NCBI RefSeq assembly: GCF_040802235.1
Contig: NC_133159.1
Location: 72,667,001-72,731,000 of the forward strand
Direction: 5' to 3'
DNA length: 64,000 nucleotides
DNA from: Manis javanica
Lineage: Eukaryota > Chordata > Mammalia > Pholidota > Manidae
The position numbers were made by a program, and so were the translations under genes. Numbering within the stretch: the stretch's first letter is position 1; each line of letters begins with the position of its first letter. Below, one piece after another: positions 24,080-42,740 of this stretch. The notes below the pieces were generated by a model that had not been told where the DNA came from, did no database searches, and saw nothing but the letters and a program-made list of their open reading frames with translations.

Positions 24080-24352
24080 GGTCTCCTTTAGCTACAGGCA
24101 ACTGAAGAACCAACTAAAATGGATTGAATTAAGGGGCTCATTTATGTCATAGAATGTCTGCGTAAGCTGCCCAGGGCTGGTACAGGAGTTCCACGTCATC
24201 AGGAACCCAAGAGCAGTCATATCATTCTGCTCCACCATTCTTGGTTTCTGGCTTTTCTCCCATGGCCATGAGATGGCTGCTGTAGTACCTCAGAGCTCAT
24301 CTCCCTTCAGGACCAGGCCAGCTTAGTTTATCACTTTAAAGAGGCTGTTTCA
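24080..24352 (+). repeat. old interspersed repeat, left half (split by L1 copy A)
   Basis: 'gcccagggctggtacaggag', 'ctgctccaccattcttggtt' and 'catgagatggctgctgtagt' continue after L1 copy A as 'ttggtcacatggtcacctct' at 30870-30892. A related copy is at 42450-42740. Family name unresolved. Confidence 0.55.
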
Positions 24353-25117
24353 GGGAAGTGCTCAAGATGACAGCATGAGTAGGACAGCAGAAATCTCCTC
24401 CCAAAACCATGTATATTTTTGAAAATACAGCAAATACAACTATTCCTAAAAAAGAGACCAGAAGATACAGTACAACAGCCAGGCGACATCTAAATCTGCG
24501 AGACTTCAGCACCTCATGAAAAGGATAAGATACAAAGTCATAACCTAGCAGGACCCAAGCACTCCCCCCACCCCAGCTCACAGCAGGAGGAAAAGAATCA
24601 GAGTGGGGAGGGAGTGGAAGCACAGAACTACTAAGTGACCAGCCCCAGTAATCTGCACTGGGAGCACAGACACACATCGCATGGTGTACTGGATATTAGA
24701 GAAGGGGAAAAGTAAAATCTGAGATGAAAACTGTGAGTGGGTCCCCACAGCCGGCTCCTCTGGGACAAAAGAAAAGTGGGTGCTTTTTAAAAGTCTTAAA
24801 GGGACAAGGGCTTAACAGCTGGACAAAACCATCTGCACACACAGCCCAGCAGGCTGGGAATCTTAAGGAACTTCAGGTGCCCGAACCCCCTGGGGGGAAA
24901 GGCAGCTGCAAAGCCCCTCCGGGTGATAAGCAGCCTGCCATTCATTCCCCTTGGATGGCACTGCAAGCAAACTGACTGACCCACTACAAATGTGGGGCAG
25001 CCAGAGAACAGACCCACCCAAAGCAACCACACAGAGTCTTCTCCCAGGGTGCAGCCAACCAGGACAGACCCAGAGGCTGTGGCCGGCACTCAACTGCTGG
25101 GTACAGACAGAGGAAGC

Positions 25118-25520
25118 CGGAGCATGGTCCGGAAGGCACAAAGGGGTGCTTTTCTCACAGGAGAACACACCGGCATGTCTGCCACTGCCTGCAGTGAACT
25201 AGGCTATCCCAAGGGCCGGCCCACCCAAGGCAGCTCAGGAGATTATCCCAGAGACTGCTCCCAGTGTGCAGGCAACCAGCACAGGTAGCAGAAGCCAGAG
25301 TAAGGTCCAGAAAGCATGAAGGGGCACCGTTCTCACAGGAGAACACACCCAGCACATCTGCAAAACCCCTCGCAGGGATCTAGGCTATCCTGAGGGCAGC
25401 CCCGCCCATGGCAGCTCAGGAGATTATCCCAGAGACTGCTCCCTGTGTGCAGGTAGTCAACACAGGCAGCAGAGAAGGGCAAGGCGACCAAGAAGCAGGA
25501 AGGGGCTTTGCTCTCCCAGC
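25118..25520 (+). repeat. tandem ~179-bp units in L1 copy A 5' UTR
   Basis: The anchor 'tctcacaggagaacacacc' occurs at 25153 and 25331 (period 178). A third, more diverged anchor 'tctcccagctgacac' is at 25512 (period 181). Between anchors 'ggcagctcaggagattatcc' and 'cagagactgctcc' also recur. Copy B has no such array. Confidence 0.85.
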
Positions 25521-25559
25521 TGACACATGCGCCACCTGCCTGCAACCACTTCTATTGCA

Positions 25560-26409
25560 ATGAAAATGCAGAAAAATCTGCTCCAGTCAAAAATCAGTCA
25601 GACAAGCCCAAAGAGAGGGCCTGGTGAGACAGATATAACCAATCTTCCTGAAAAAATAATTCAAAATAAAAGTCATAACCATGCTGATGGACCTGCAGAG
25701 AAATATGCAAGAGCTAAGGGATGAAGGCCAGGAGATAACAGAAATGAAAAAAATCAATAGAAGGTCTTAAGAGCAGACTGGATGAGGTGCAAGAGACTGT
25801 TAATGGAATAGAAATCAGAGAACAGGCATACAGAGAAGCTGAGGCAGAGAGAGATAAAAGGATCCCTAGGAATGAAAGAATATTAAGAAAATAGTGTCAC
25901 CAATCCAAACAGAACAATATTCACATTATAGGGGTGCCAGAAGAAGAAGAGAAAGAAAAAGGGATAGAAAGTGTCTTTGAAGAAATAATTGCTGAAAACT
26001 TCCCCAAGCAGGGGAAGAAAACAGTCTCTCAGACCATGAAAGCCCACAGATCTCCCAACACAAGCGACCCAAGGGGGACAAACCAAGACATATAATAATT
26101 AAAATGGCAAAGATCAAAGACAAAGACAGAGTAGTAAAGACAGCCAGAGAGAGAAAAAAGATCACCTACAAAGGAAAACCCATCAGGCTATCATGACATT
26201 AATCAACAGAAACCTTACAGGCCAGAAGAGAATGGCATGATATATTTAATGCAATGAAACATAAGGGCCTTAAACCAAGGATACTGTATCCAGCATGATT
26301 ATCATTTAAATTTGAAGGAGGAATTAAACAATTTCCAGACAAGCAAAAGTTGAGGGAATTTGCCTTCCACAAATGACCTCTACAGGATATTTTAAAGGGA
26401 CTGCTCTAG
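25560..26409 (+). pseudogene. L1 copy A ORF1 (disabled)
   Basis: Remnant of the L1 RNA-binding/chaperone protein. It runs from the Met of 'MKMQKNL' near 25560 to TAG at 26407-26409. The coiled-coil section is out of frame after about 25720. The RRM-like landmark 'IIGVPEEEE' is visible near 25925-25955. Stops include the TAG in 'agaaaatagtgtcacc' at about 25890 and an in-frame TGA at 26296-26298 that is shared with copy B. Confidence 0.8.
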
Positions 26410-26725
26410 ATGAAAGCACTCCTAAGGCTAAACAGATGTCACCAGAGAAAATAAAATCACACCAAAGAAAGCAGACCAACCAAATACAAACTAAAGGCAA
26501 AAAATAAAATAAACTATCAACAAAAGCAGTCAAAGGAAACACAGAAGAGTACAGCATAAAACACCTAACATATAAAGAATGGAGGAGGAAGAATAAGAAG
26601 GAAGAGAAAAAAAATCAGACTGGGTTTATAATAGCTTAATAAGAGAGTTAACTTAGACAGTTAGATAGTAAAGAAGCTACCTTTGTACCTTTAGTAACCA
26701 TGAATCCAAAGCATGCAATGGCATA

Positions 26726-30487
<3,762 letters not shown>

Positions 30488-30820
30488 GAACTAAGAAAAA
30501 ACTGAAGGAACAAAACAGCAGAAGACTCTCAGAACCCAAAAATGGACTAACAGTTTACAAAGGGAAAGGGACTGGGGAGGATGGGTGGAAAGGGAGGGAT
30601 AAGGGGGAAATAGGGGCATTATGATCAGCACACATAATGTGGGGGTGGGGCATGGGGAAGGCAGTACAACACAGAGAAGTAGTGATTCTATAGCATCTTA
30701 CTACACTGATAGACAGTGATTGTAATGGGGTATGTGGTCGGGACTTGATAATGGGGGGAGTCTAGTAACCGTAATGTTGCTCATGTAATTGTAGATTAAT
30801 GATAACAACAACAACAACAA

Positions 30821-30910
30821 AAAGAGGCTGTTTCAAAGTTTCATCCAATGACTTAGATGTTCCTGGCAAGAATTTGGTCACATGGTCACCTCTAATGGAA
30901 AGATTGTTGG
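30821..30910 (+). repeat. old interspersed repeat, right half
   Basis: Continuation of the repeat at 24080-24352 after the L1 copy A insertion; includes the 3' copy of the 15-bp duplication. Confidence 0.5.
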
Positions 30911-31495
30911 AAAGGTATTTTAGCTTTCAAGCCACCATGTAAAAATGACAAGATTGAAAAGAATGGCAAAAAAAGGCAAGAATGAAAGATTGTGAATGGC
31001 TTTTAACCTACCATGTCTGCCTCTGTGGGCAAAGGGATAAGGAAATTTATTATATATGTATATATTAATAGGCCATTCAACTTATTTTCTAAATCACAGA
31101 GAGAGAAAACATATTTCCTTAGCAAATACTGACTTTTGGAAGTGTTGTTTGGCACTACAAGGCAGATCTTAATTTATTAACATAAGAGTTATGTACTTAA
31201 CACTGAGATGGTTTGCCAGTATGCTATACCATTATGATTTGACCTTCAGCTGAGCCATTTTTCAAATGCTTTCATTTAAACCCTGAACACTTCTAAACAC
31301 TCAAATTTCAGTATAGCACAGATCTCAGCCTCATTATTCCCTTTCTAAACTATATCAGGAAAAAGAAAACAGGAATTGCAGGTTTGTCTGATTCCCTTAC
31401 ATATCAGCAAGCTAGGGAAGCAAGATGTTAAGTGGTCTCATTTATACAGTAACTCCCCATGTGAGAATCACTTAGGAGGCCTTTAAGAAATTCTG
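30911..31495. other. unassigned spacer between the two L1s
   Basis: AT-rich sequence, no gene recognised. Confidence 0.4.
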
Positions 31496-31512
31496 AAAAA
31501 ATGATATTTAAG
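31496..31512 (+). repeat. 5' target-site duplication of the L1-ERV composite
   Basis: aaaaaatgatatttaag, repeated exactly at 39330-39346, after the retroviral segment rather than after the L1 tail. Confidence 0.9.
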
Positions 31513-32307
31513 GTGGAGCCAACATGGCGGCATGAGTAGGACAGTGGGAATCTCCTCCCAAAAACATATATATTTTTGAAAATACAACAAATACAACTAA
31601 TCCTAAAAGAGAGACCAGAAGACACAGGACAACAGCCAGACTACATCCACATGTGCAAGAGCCCAGCGCCTGGTGAAAGGGGTAAGATACAAGCCCCGGG
31701 CCGGCGGGACCCAAGCACTCCTCCCCCCAGCTCCTGGCGGGAGGAGAGGAGTCAGAGCCGGGAGAGAGAGGGAGCCCAGGACTGCTAAACACCCAGCCCC
31801 AGCCATCCGCACAAGAGCGCAGACACAGTGCACGCATGGAGGCTGGGAACTAAGGAAACAGGGCAGCAAGACCTCTGAGTGGGTCCCGAAGCTGATGCCC
31901 CTGTGACAAAGTAAAGCGAGTGCTTTTTGAAAGTCTTAAAGGGACAAGGATGCAACAGCTGGATGGAAACAACACAGGTCACAGACCAGCAGCTGGAAAT
32001 TACATGGAAAACCAGGCACACTAACCCCCCAGGCAACAGCTATGAGACCCCTCACAGAGGTAAACAGCAAAACAGCCCCCCGTCCATTACCCCTCCGGGT
32101 GTGGTGAAAGCAGAGAAGAAGCCTAAGGCTGGCCACCCCCTCAGCAAGGGAGCTTCCTTCATACCAGCCGGGCAAGACACAAAGACACAGTCTACACGCA
32201 ATTACCCAACACAAGCCACTAGGGGACGCAGTTGTCCCATTAAAGAAAGGCCAGTAGCAAGTGAAAAGTTTGGCCCTCCCAGCTGACAGTCAATAGCACC
32301 TATCAAC

Positions 32308-33169
32308 ATGAAAAGGCAAAAAAATATGAACCAGACAAGACTAACCCAGACAGCTTCGGCATCTGCTACATCTTTCCCTGAGAAGGAACCTGGGGAGATA
32401 GATTTAATCAGTCTTCCTGAAAAAGAATGCAAAACAGAAGTCAAAACCATCCTGATGGACTTGCAGAGAAATATGCAAGAACTAAGGAAGGAGAATACAG
32501 AAATAAAACAAGCTCTAGAAGGACTTCAAAACAGAATGGACGAGATGAAAGAGACCATTAATGGACTAGAAAACAGAGAACAGGAACACAGAGAAGCGGA
32601 TGCAGAGAGAGATAAAAGGATCTCCAGGAATGAAAGAATTCTAAGAGAGCTGAGTGACCAATCGAAATGTAACAATATCCGCATTATAGGGGTACCAGAA
32701 GAAGAAGAGAGAGAAAAAGAGATAGAAAGTGTCTTTGAAGAAATAATTGCTGAAAACTTCCCCAAACTAGGGGAGGACATGGCCTCTCAGACCACAGAAG
32801 TACACGGAACTCCCATGACAAGGGATCCAAGAAGGGCAACACCAAGACACATAATAATTAAAATGGCAAAGATCAAAGACAAGGACAAAGTATTAAAGGC
32901 AGCCACAGAGAAAATAAAAGGTTACCTATAAAGGAAAACCCATCAGGCTATCAGCAGACTTCTCAACAGAAACCCTACAGGCCAGAAGAGAATGGCATGA
33001 TATACTTAATGCAATGAAACAGAAGGGCCTCGAACCAAGACTACTGTATCCAGCATGATTATCATTTAAATATGAAGGAGGGATTAAACAATTCCCAGAC
33101 AAGCAAAAGTTGAGGAAATTTGCCTCCAACAAACCACCTCTACAGGGCATCTTACAGGGACTGCTCTAG
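32308..33169 (+). pseudogene. L1 copy B ORF1
   Basis: L1 ORF1p, the trimeric RNA chaperone of the L1 particle. The open part (207 aa) has an N-terminal region, a heptad-rich coiled coil (about residues 50-120) and an RRM containing 'NNIRIIGVPEEEEREKE'. A frameshift near 32915-32925 leads to TAA at 32929-32931. The C-terminal domain continues in another frame up to TAG at 33167-33169 and carries a TGA at 33056-33058 that copy A also has. Confidence 0.9.
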
Positions 33170-33364
33170 ATGGGAGCACTCCTAAAAAGAGCACAGAACA
33201 AAACACCCAACATATGAAGAAGGGAGGAGAAGGAATAAGAAGGGAGATAAATAAAGAATCATCAGACCGTGTTTATAATAGCTCAACAAGCAAGTTAAGT
33301 TAGACAGTAAGATAGTAAAGAAGCTAACCCTGAACCTTTGGTAACCACAAACTTAAAGCCTGCA

Positions 33365-37162
<3,798 letters not shown>

Positions 37163-37952
37163 GAAGTATAAGAACAAAGGAAAAACTGAAGGAACAAAAC
37201 AGCAGCGGAATCACAGAACCCAAGAATGGACTAACAGGTACCAAAGGGAAAGGGACTGGGGAGGATGGGTGGATAGGGAGGGATAAGGGCGGGGGAGAAG
37301 AAGGGGGTTATTAAGATTAACATGCATAATGGGGGCGTGGGAGAAAGGGGAGGGCTGAACAACACAGAGAAGACAAGTAGTGATTCTACAACATTTTGCT
37401 ATGCTGATGGACAGTGACTGTAAAGGGGTTTATAGGGGGGAACTGGTATAGGGGAGAGCCTAGTAAACATAATATTCTTCATGTAAGTGTAGATTAATGA
37501 TAACAAAAAAAAGAAAGAAAGAAAAGGGGGATTACTCACTGATAGGATAAAACTAACTGTAAATCAACGATTAATGCATGCTTTAAATAGCCTTAATTTT
37601 GATCACTTAAAGGGTGTCAGATGATCAGCTAAGGAGGTCCATTTTTCTGATAATATTCCTTTCTCTTAAAAAAAAAAAGCAGTTCCTGTGTGGTGACCTC
37701 CAAGGAGTTCTACACAATGTTAAAAAGGGCATATCAAAGTGTAAGCAAAGGGTCTGTTTCTGTTTATACAGAGGATCAAAGCCTAATTTGGCTACCCAGA
37801 AAATGAACTAAGATACGATATGAAGAAGAACTTCCAACATCAGCACTCTCTGGAAGACTCACACCAGAAGATGATCATCAAAAAACGTCAACAAAGATGC
37901 AGGCGCTGCTACAGCTGTAGCTGCATTCATCCCACCGGTTCCCGGACTTGCC

Positions 37953-38402
37953 ATGGGAATGAAGAAGGAGATATCTAAGCTGGCCTGTGCATATAGTAAA
38001 GCAACAAATTTGACTGGACCTATACTGTTGGAACTCAACCAAGAATTAGGAGAAGTGCAAGTTTTAGTGCTCCAAAATCTTACAACTACAGACTATCTAC
38101 TGTTAATAGAACATATGGGATGTGAACAGTCCCCAGGAATGGGTTGTTTTAATTTGTCTGATTTCTCTCAGACTGTTCAAGTACAGTTGGACAATATCCA
38201 TCATATCATAGATAAATTTTCACAAATGCCTAGAATGCCTAACTGGTTTTCTTGGTTTCACTGGAGATGGCTGGTAATTATAGATCTGCTTTGGTTATGT
38301 AACTGTATTCCTATTATGCTAATGTGTGTGCACAATTTAATTAGTAGTTTAAAACCTATACATGCTGAAGTTACTGTACATGAAGATATGTCAAAGAAAT
38401 AA
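37953..38402 (+). pseudogene. ERV envelope TM subunit, open truncated frame (149 aa)
   Basis: Retroviral fusion-subunit ectodomain plus membrane anchor. The frame is open to TAA at 38400-38402. In frame upstream of the first Met (about 37899-37950) is an Ala/Val/Pro-rich hydrophobic stretch that fits a fusion peptide, preceded by an in-frame TGA. Then come a heptad region, the 'LQNLTT' segment where gammaretroviral-type TM proteins carry the immunosuppressive-like helix, and a Cys motif with spacing CX6CC in which the first of the final pair is Gly. A second helix follows, then a Trp-rich pre-membrane region (WFSWFHWRW) and a membrane span of about 20-25 residues. The surface subunit, signal peptide and furin site are missing, so it cannot make a normal envelope. 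Family is class I-like by this motif. Confidence 0.75.
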
Positions 38403-38963
38403 TCAATCTTCCCATGCTTTCTTCTGCCTGCTACTTCTATAGCTTTTCTTCTTCCTTCCTAATTACAACCCTTAAATAGAATTCGTGCCTCATATCGAAT
38501 TTACCGAGTATCATAATTCCTCCAAGTGGTAAAGATACCTCAAGACAAATGCTGGGCATAGAAGCCACAGGGCATAAATCTGCAAAGAAGTAAAAAGCTA
38601 ACCTTTTCAGACAATATGGTTTCTCTCTCACTTACCAACTTTACATTTCCCTGTATGGTCCCGGAAGATAACTGGTTAGCCAGAGATGGGTAAGATTCCT
38701 CAAGGGAGGAACAACCTGAGACAGGCACAGTCGCAGGGGGGCCATCAGGTGAGAAATTGGGGATCAACAGAGGTGAGGCTGAGAACCTCGCCCCCCCTGT
38801 TCTGAGAGAAATCTTCTGCATCCGTGGATGTTTTATTGCCCTTGTCTAGTTTGGATTAACACATAGTCTACAGGCACACACCTGATCATCTGCATTTGCT
38901 CTCTTACAACACTAAACTATGTTTTCTACCTTTATCTTGCATCTACCTACCACTTCAGCATTT

Positions 38964-38997
38964 TATTAAAAATAATAGTAATAATAATAATAATAAA
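38964..38997 (+). repeat. (ATA/AAT)n tract
   Basis: Short 'aataataataataata' run just upstream of the polypurine tract. Confidence 0.85.
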
Positions 38998-39131
38998 GGG
39001 AGAAATGTGGTATCCACATATAAATCAAGTAAAAAATCAAACAAATATTCATATTTGAACTGATTGTTTATAGTTCATAATGCATGATCAAAACCGAAAG
39101 TTTCTGTGATGAATGCCCTTGTACTGTTCAC

Positions 39132-39188
39132 CATGTAAGAACTTATTCACTATGTAAGAATTCATTCACCATGTAAGAACTTGTTCGT
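39132..39188 (+). repeat. 3 x 19-bp tandem repeat in LTR U3
   Basis: Units begin catgtaagaa (39132), tatgtaagaa (39151) and catgtaagaa (39170), with an exact 19-bp period. Confidence 0.9.
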
Positions 39189-39303
39189 TATGCTTCAGAA
39201 GATTGGAGACTGATGAGAATTAGGCTTGAGATGGATTAATGATTGTGCATTGAGCATTGACCCCCCTATACAGAATTTTATTGTTGTTAACAACCATTTG
39301 ATC

Positions 39304-39309
39304 AATAAA
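39304..39309 (+). terminator. LTR polyadenylation signal AATAAA
   Basis: Canonical hexamer followed about 18 nt later by an A run that is part of the inserted cDNA. Confidence 0.8.
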
Positions 39310-39329
39310 TATGAGAGATGCCCTCTCAA

Positions 39330-39346
39330 AAAAAATGATATTTAAG
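39330..39346 (+). repeat. 3' target-site duplication of the L1-ERV composite
   Basis: Exact copy of 31496-31512. The first As may belong to the poly(A) tail, so the unambiguous match is the 11-12 bp (a)tgatatttaag. Confidence 0.88.
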
Positions 39347-39424
39347 TTTCTAGATAATAATATGCATCTAATGCTGAGAACTAGTGCACTAGAAAAAAAG
39401 AAGGGGGAAAGAAATAGCATGGAA

Positions 39425-39545
39425 AAGCTTGAGCAAGTTATTGAATTTCTTAAGCTCACTTTTCTCATCTGTTAAATGAGTTAAACCATATAAAGATTGT
39501 TTGGTTCATGGCACATAATAAACAATAAATATCATTATTGTTTTG
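39425..39545 (+). repeat. MIR SINE fragment
   Basis: 'gagcaagttattgaatttct' then 'ctcatctgttaaatgagtta' and 'ggcacataataaacaataaa' follow sense MIR. Confidence 0.75.
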
Positions 39546-39619
39546 GTGATGTTAATATATTTTTAAGTCTTTTTATTTGTGAGCAAATGGGAGTTTCTCC
39601 AAGGCAGGTGATAATATAT

Positions 39620-39800
39620 GAGAGCATAGATCTTGAAGACAGAAAAATTTGGTGTTTAAATTCCAGCTTGGTCACTTACTAGTTAATTTGACATTAAGCA
39701 GGTGAATTGTTGGATCTGAATCTGTTTTCTCATCTATTAAATGTGAATAATACTTCTCTCATGTTGTGAAGATTAGAAGATACTACATATGCTAAGTATT
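39620..39800 (+). repeat. MIR SINE
   Basis: 'aaattccagcttggtcactt' and 'ttttctcatctattaaatgt' plus 'tgtgaagattagaaga' follow sense MIR. Confidence 0.8.
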
Positions 39801-40849
39801 ATTTTCAAGAAAGTAAAATCATGACTTATGCAAATTTAAAATGGACACATAACAAAGATTTTATTCAACTCTTTAATTACTAAGGAACCAGTAAGATGGC
39901 AAACCCATTCAAATGAGAATTTGACTTTGAAATCTTTATAACCTGTGTCAAAATTCATTTGCAATGATAAACAGGAATTATGTGCATTGCTATCGATTAT
40001 TTACAATTCAACAGCTATCCCTACCAAATTATGAAATAATCTAATCAAAAGAGAATCAATTCAAGTTGCACATTTCTGGAATCAGTTAAACGCTGATGGT
40101 CTCCTGGACAATACCCAGCACTCCACTGAAGGACTCAGGAATCTTATTTGCCCATTTCCAAGTTGTAATGTGGAGTTAAAGCACACAGCAGAATGGACCT
40201 GCCATGGTAGAAAGTATTGAGTAAGTGGCGGCTCCTGCTCTTGGTATTCTTGGGTAATATGACTACTTGCCTAGAAAACCGAGGCAAATCAACTAAGTAT
40301 ACTGAAAGGTTTATCATTACTATGACATTATGCACTCATGCCTTACATTCTTCACTCTACTGTAAACACAGTGGTGACAGATTTTTATATAAAGAAAAGT
40401 CATATTCCAAAGCAGGATAATAGATAACCTGAGCAATATGCAGGGAACGAGGCCTCAGTGAGCCCAGAGTTGGATGACACAGCAAGGTGTCCTTCCTAAA
40501 GCTGGAGAGTGTTACCTTTGCCATCTCTGATAACTCTAGCCACCAAGGGGCAGGAGCCCAAGCCACCAGTCAGGCCCATGCCCTGACCTAGAGATGCAGG
40601 GGAGCGATGGTTGGAGGCAACCCAAAAATTCGTGGCCAGGGAGGTTTTGGGGTGAGGAGGATGGAAACTTACATGGGCATTCAGATAAACCTTCAAACTA
40701 AAATTTCAAAGAAAATGAGAATTAACACTAAAAAAGACAGCAAATAAATCATGACCAGAGAAATAAATAAGTAGAGAATACAATGAGTCATTAATTGTGG
40801 AAGAATATTTAGCATGTTAAACATGGTAAGGGAAGGAAAACATTTCAAG
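39801..40849. other. unassigned 1 kb
   Basis: No gene recognised. Weak repeat-like text at 40440-40640 that I cannot name. Confidence 0.35.
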
Positions 40850-41680
40850 GGGTGGCCGATGTTTTGAAGTGTGTTCCAACAATTGGCCATTTGCTCTCAG
40901 CTCCATTTCCACCCTTTTGCAGCAGTCAAAAGTCTGCATGTTCCAGTCTTTTCCATACTGTGTTACCAGCTGTCTCTCAGGGACAATCTGCCAATGGGAG
41001 ACACTGACAAAGACTGGAAATGAGGAGGACTTGCCCTCTTCTGGAGGAGACTCAGACAAACGCAGCAGTAGCAGCCAGAGGCAAGCCCAAGTCCCTCACT
41101 GGCAACACAGTTTGGACAGCAGAGTTCCTGGACTTCTGTAACATCAGCAGGGTGTTTATATTTTATTTTAACCATCACTTTATTTCCATTCAGACTGAAG
41201 GAAAATTTAGAAAAGCTTCTATTGTAGGTAGCAAGACAAGGGAAATGCAGAGGACTGTTGATGCCATTGCTTTGAAGTTGGTCCATCAATTATCATGACT
41301 GAAACATAACCCCCACAGCTTCCGCCAAGTGTAATAAAATGTTTCCCAAAATGTTGTCTAATTATAGGATACAATAAAGTCTGCTTACTTTCATTTCCAA
41401 TGCTGCAGAACTGCCTGCTCCCTGTAAATCAGCTGCAGTGGGGGTCCAGCAGCTTCAGGAGCGCACAGTGAGTGTGCAGTAATTGCCCCAGGATTGTGGC
41501 CAATTCCTTTTGTTCCTCCTGCATGGTACTGGCTTCCAGCAGTTACTAATCTGGAGGTATCTTTTTTGTTTTGCTCATCCAATCCTTCCATATTTGCAAC
41601 CACTTTTCTGTACTACATTCTCTCTGTTGGTTCTGACTGCCCAAGTGGATACTGACTGATGGGCAATACCAGCAGAGTAC
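40850..41680. repeat. probable old interspersed repeat, family unresolved
   Basis: 'ctgccaatgggagacactga' and the end 'ctctctgttggttctgactg' resemble a common mammalian repeat ('caatgggaggcactggc...gtggtttctgttccctgactgg'). Overlapping frames on both strands (40817-41298) have no domain. Confidence 0.35.
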
Positions 41681-41874
41681 AGATGACATTCAGCATTCTC
41701 ACATATGCTGAACCATTAGAACAATGACACTTAAGGAACTGTGAATGCAAGCAGGAGCTAACCTGCTCTGCCAAAAAATTTAACAATTTACACATTATAA
41801 ATGCATATGCATATCTCTACAAAGGAGCTGGTTTTCTCACAGAAGTAGGATTAAGGGTAATTTTTATGAGGTGA

Positions 41875-42080
41875 GAGGATCACAGATAATGGTACCGCTA
41901 TAACTTGGTTCAAATCCCAGCTTTGCACCCTCCTAGATATGTAGCCTAGGCAGAAATTTTAACATTTATGCCTACTTCTCCAAATGCAAAGTGGATGAAA
42001 TGGTATCTCAAAAGTTATTTGATGAGAAAAAAATGAGTTAATGAAGTTAAAGAACAAAGAATGCCTGGTAATAGAATTTA
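41875..42080 (+). repeat. MIR SINE
   Basis: 'ggttcaaatcccagctttgc', 'gcctaggcagaaattttaac' and 'gaatgcctggta' follow sense MIR. Confidence 0.7.
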
Positions 42081-42254
42081 ATAGAATTTATTAATTTATT
42101 TAAAAAGTAATTTTTGGAAATGTTTCCAACTTTTCTTTATTTCCCAACTTTAATAAAGGATATATAATTGACCAGAAAACATCATAAAAAGAAAAATATT
42201 CCACAAAAAAGGAAACATAAATTATCTTATTGTTAAATTTGTAATACTTACAGT

Positions 42255-42740
42255 GCCACAGGGCTTAGTTAGAAGCCACATCCTATTGGTCACACAAACT
42301 GCCCCAGCAGAATGTGGGAGGAAACTAACGCAAGGGTGTTTAGGGTGGGGTCACTGTGGGCCATCTTAGAGACTGGCCCCAATTTGGAATAGGAAGACCA
42401 TTGTCATGCTTATAGCCAAATTAATTTTTTTTAAGCAATGCATGCAGCTAAGAGTAGCAGGAACCCCAGCAAACAGTGATTTTTAACAAGGAAGAGGTTT
42501 TTTTGTTTCATGTCAGAAGGAGTCCAAGAGTAGGCAGTGCACAGTTAACATGGTGGGCAAGGATACCTTCAAGGCTCCAGGCTTTGGGATCTACTGCCCT
42601 TAGTGATGACAGCAGCACTTCCAGAACTCCCAGCAGAAAGAGACCACATGACACCAATGCCTTCCCTTCACACTCATTGGCCAGAATCCTGTCATGCTAC
42701 TTCTAGTAAGGCAAGCTGGGAAACTGAGTTTTTAGACACT
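42255..42740. repeat. old interspersed repeats, family unresolved
   Basis: 'gaatgtgggaggaaactaac' and 'gggccatcttagagactggc' mark one element end. 42480-42740 ('cattggccagaatcctgtca', 'ggcaagctgggaaactgag') is related to the repeat at 24080-24352/30836-30910. Confidence 0.45.

Larger units (their letters stand above)
39006..39327 (+). mobile_element. ERV LTR, U3-R portion ending at poly(A) site
   Basis: Starts TGTGGTATCC after a polypurine tract and ends about 18 nt past AATAAA at 39304-39309. U5 is absent, as expected for the 3' end of a polyadenylated transcript. It contains three 19-bp tandem repeats at 39132-39188. Confidence 0.75.
37531..39329 (+). mobile_element. ERV env-TM/3' LTR fragment joined to L1 copy B
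   Basis: Retroviral sequence placed immediately after the L1 tail. It has about 370 bp of upstream sequence, an envelope transmembrane-subunit frame (37953-38402), about 590 bp of downstream sequence, an ATA-rich tract, a polypurine tract (aaagggagaaa, 38995-39005), and an LTR starting TG at 39006. The LTR stops about 18 nt after AATAAA (39304-39309) and is followed by A8. gag, pol and SU are absent. The end at a polyadenylation point and the A run show that an RNA was the source. The outer flank is the 17-bp duplication shared with the 5' end of L1 copy B. Confidence 0.8.
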
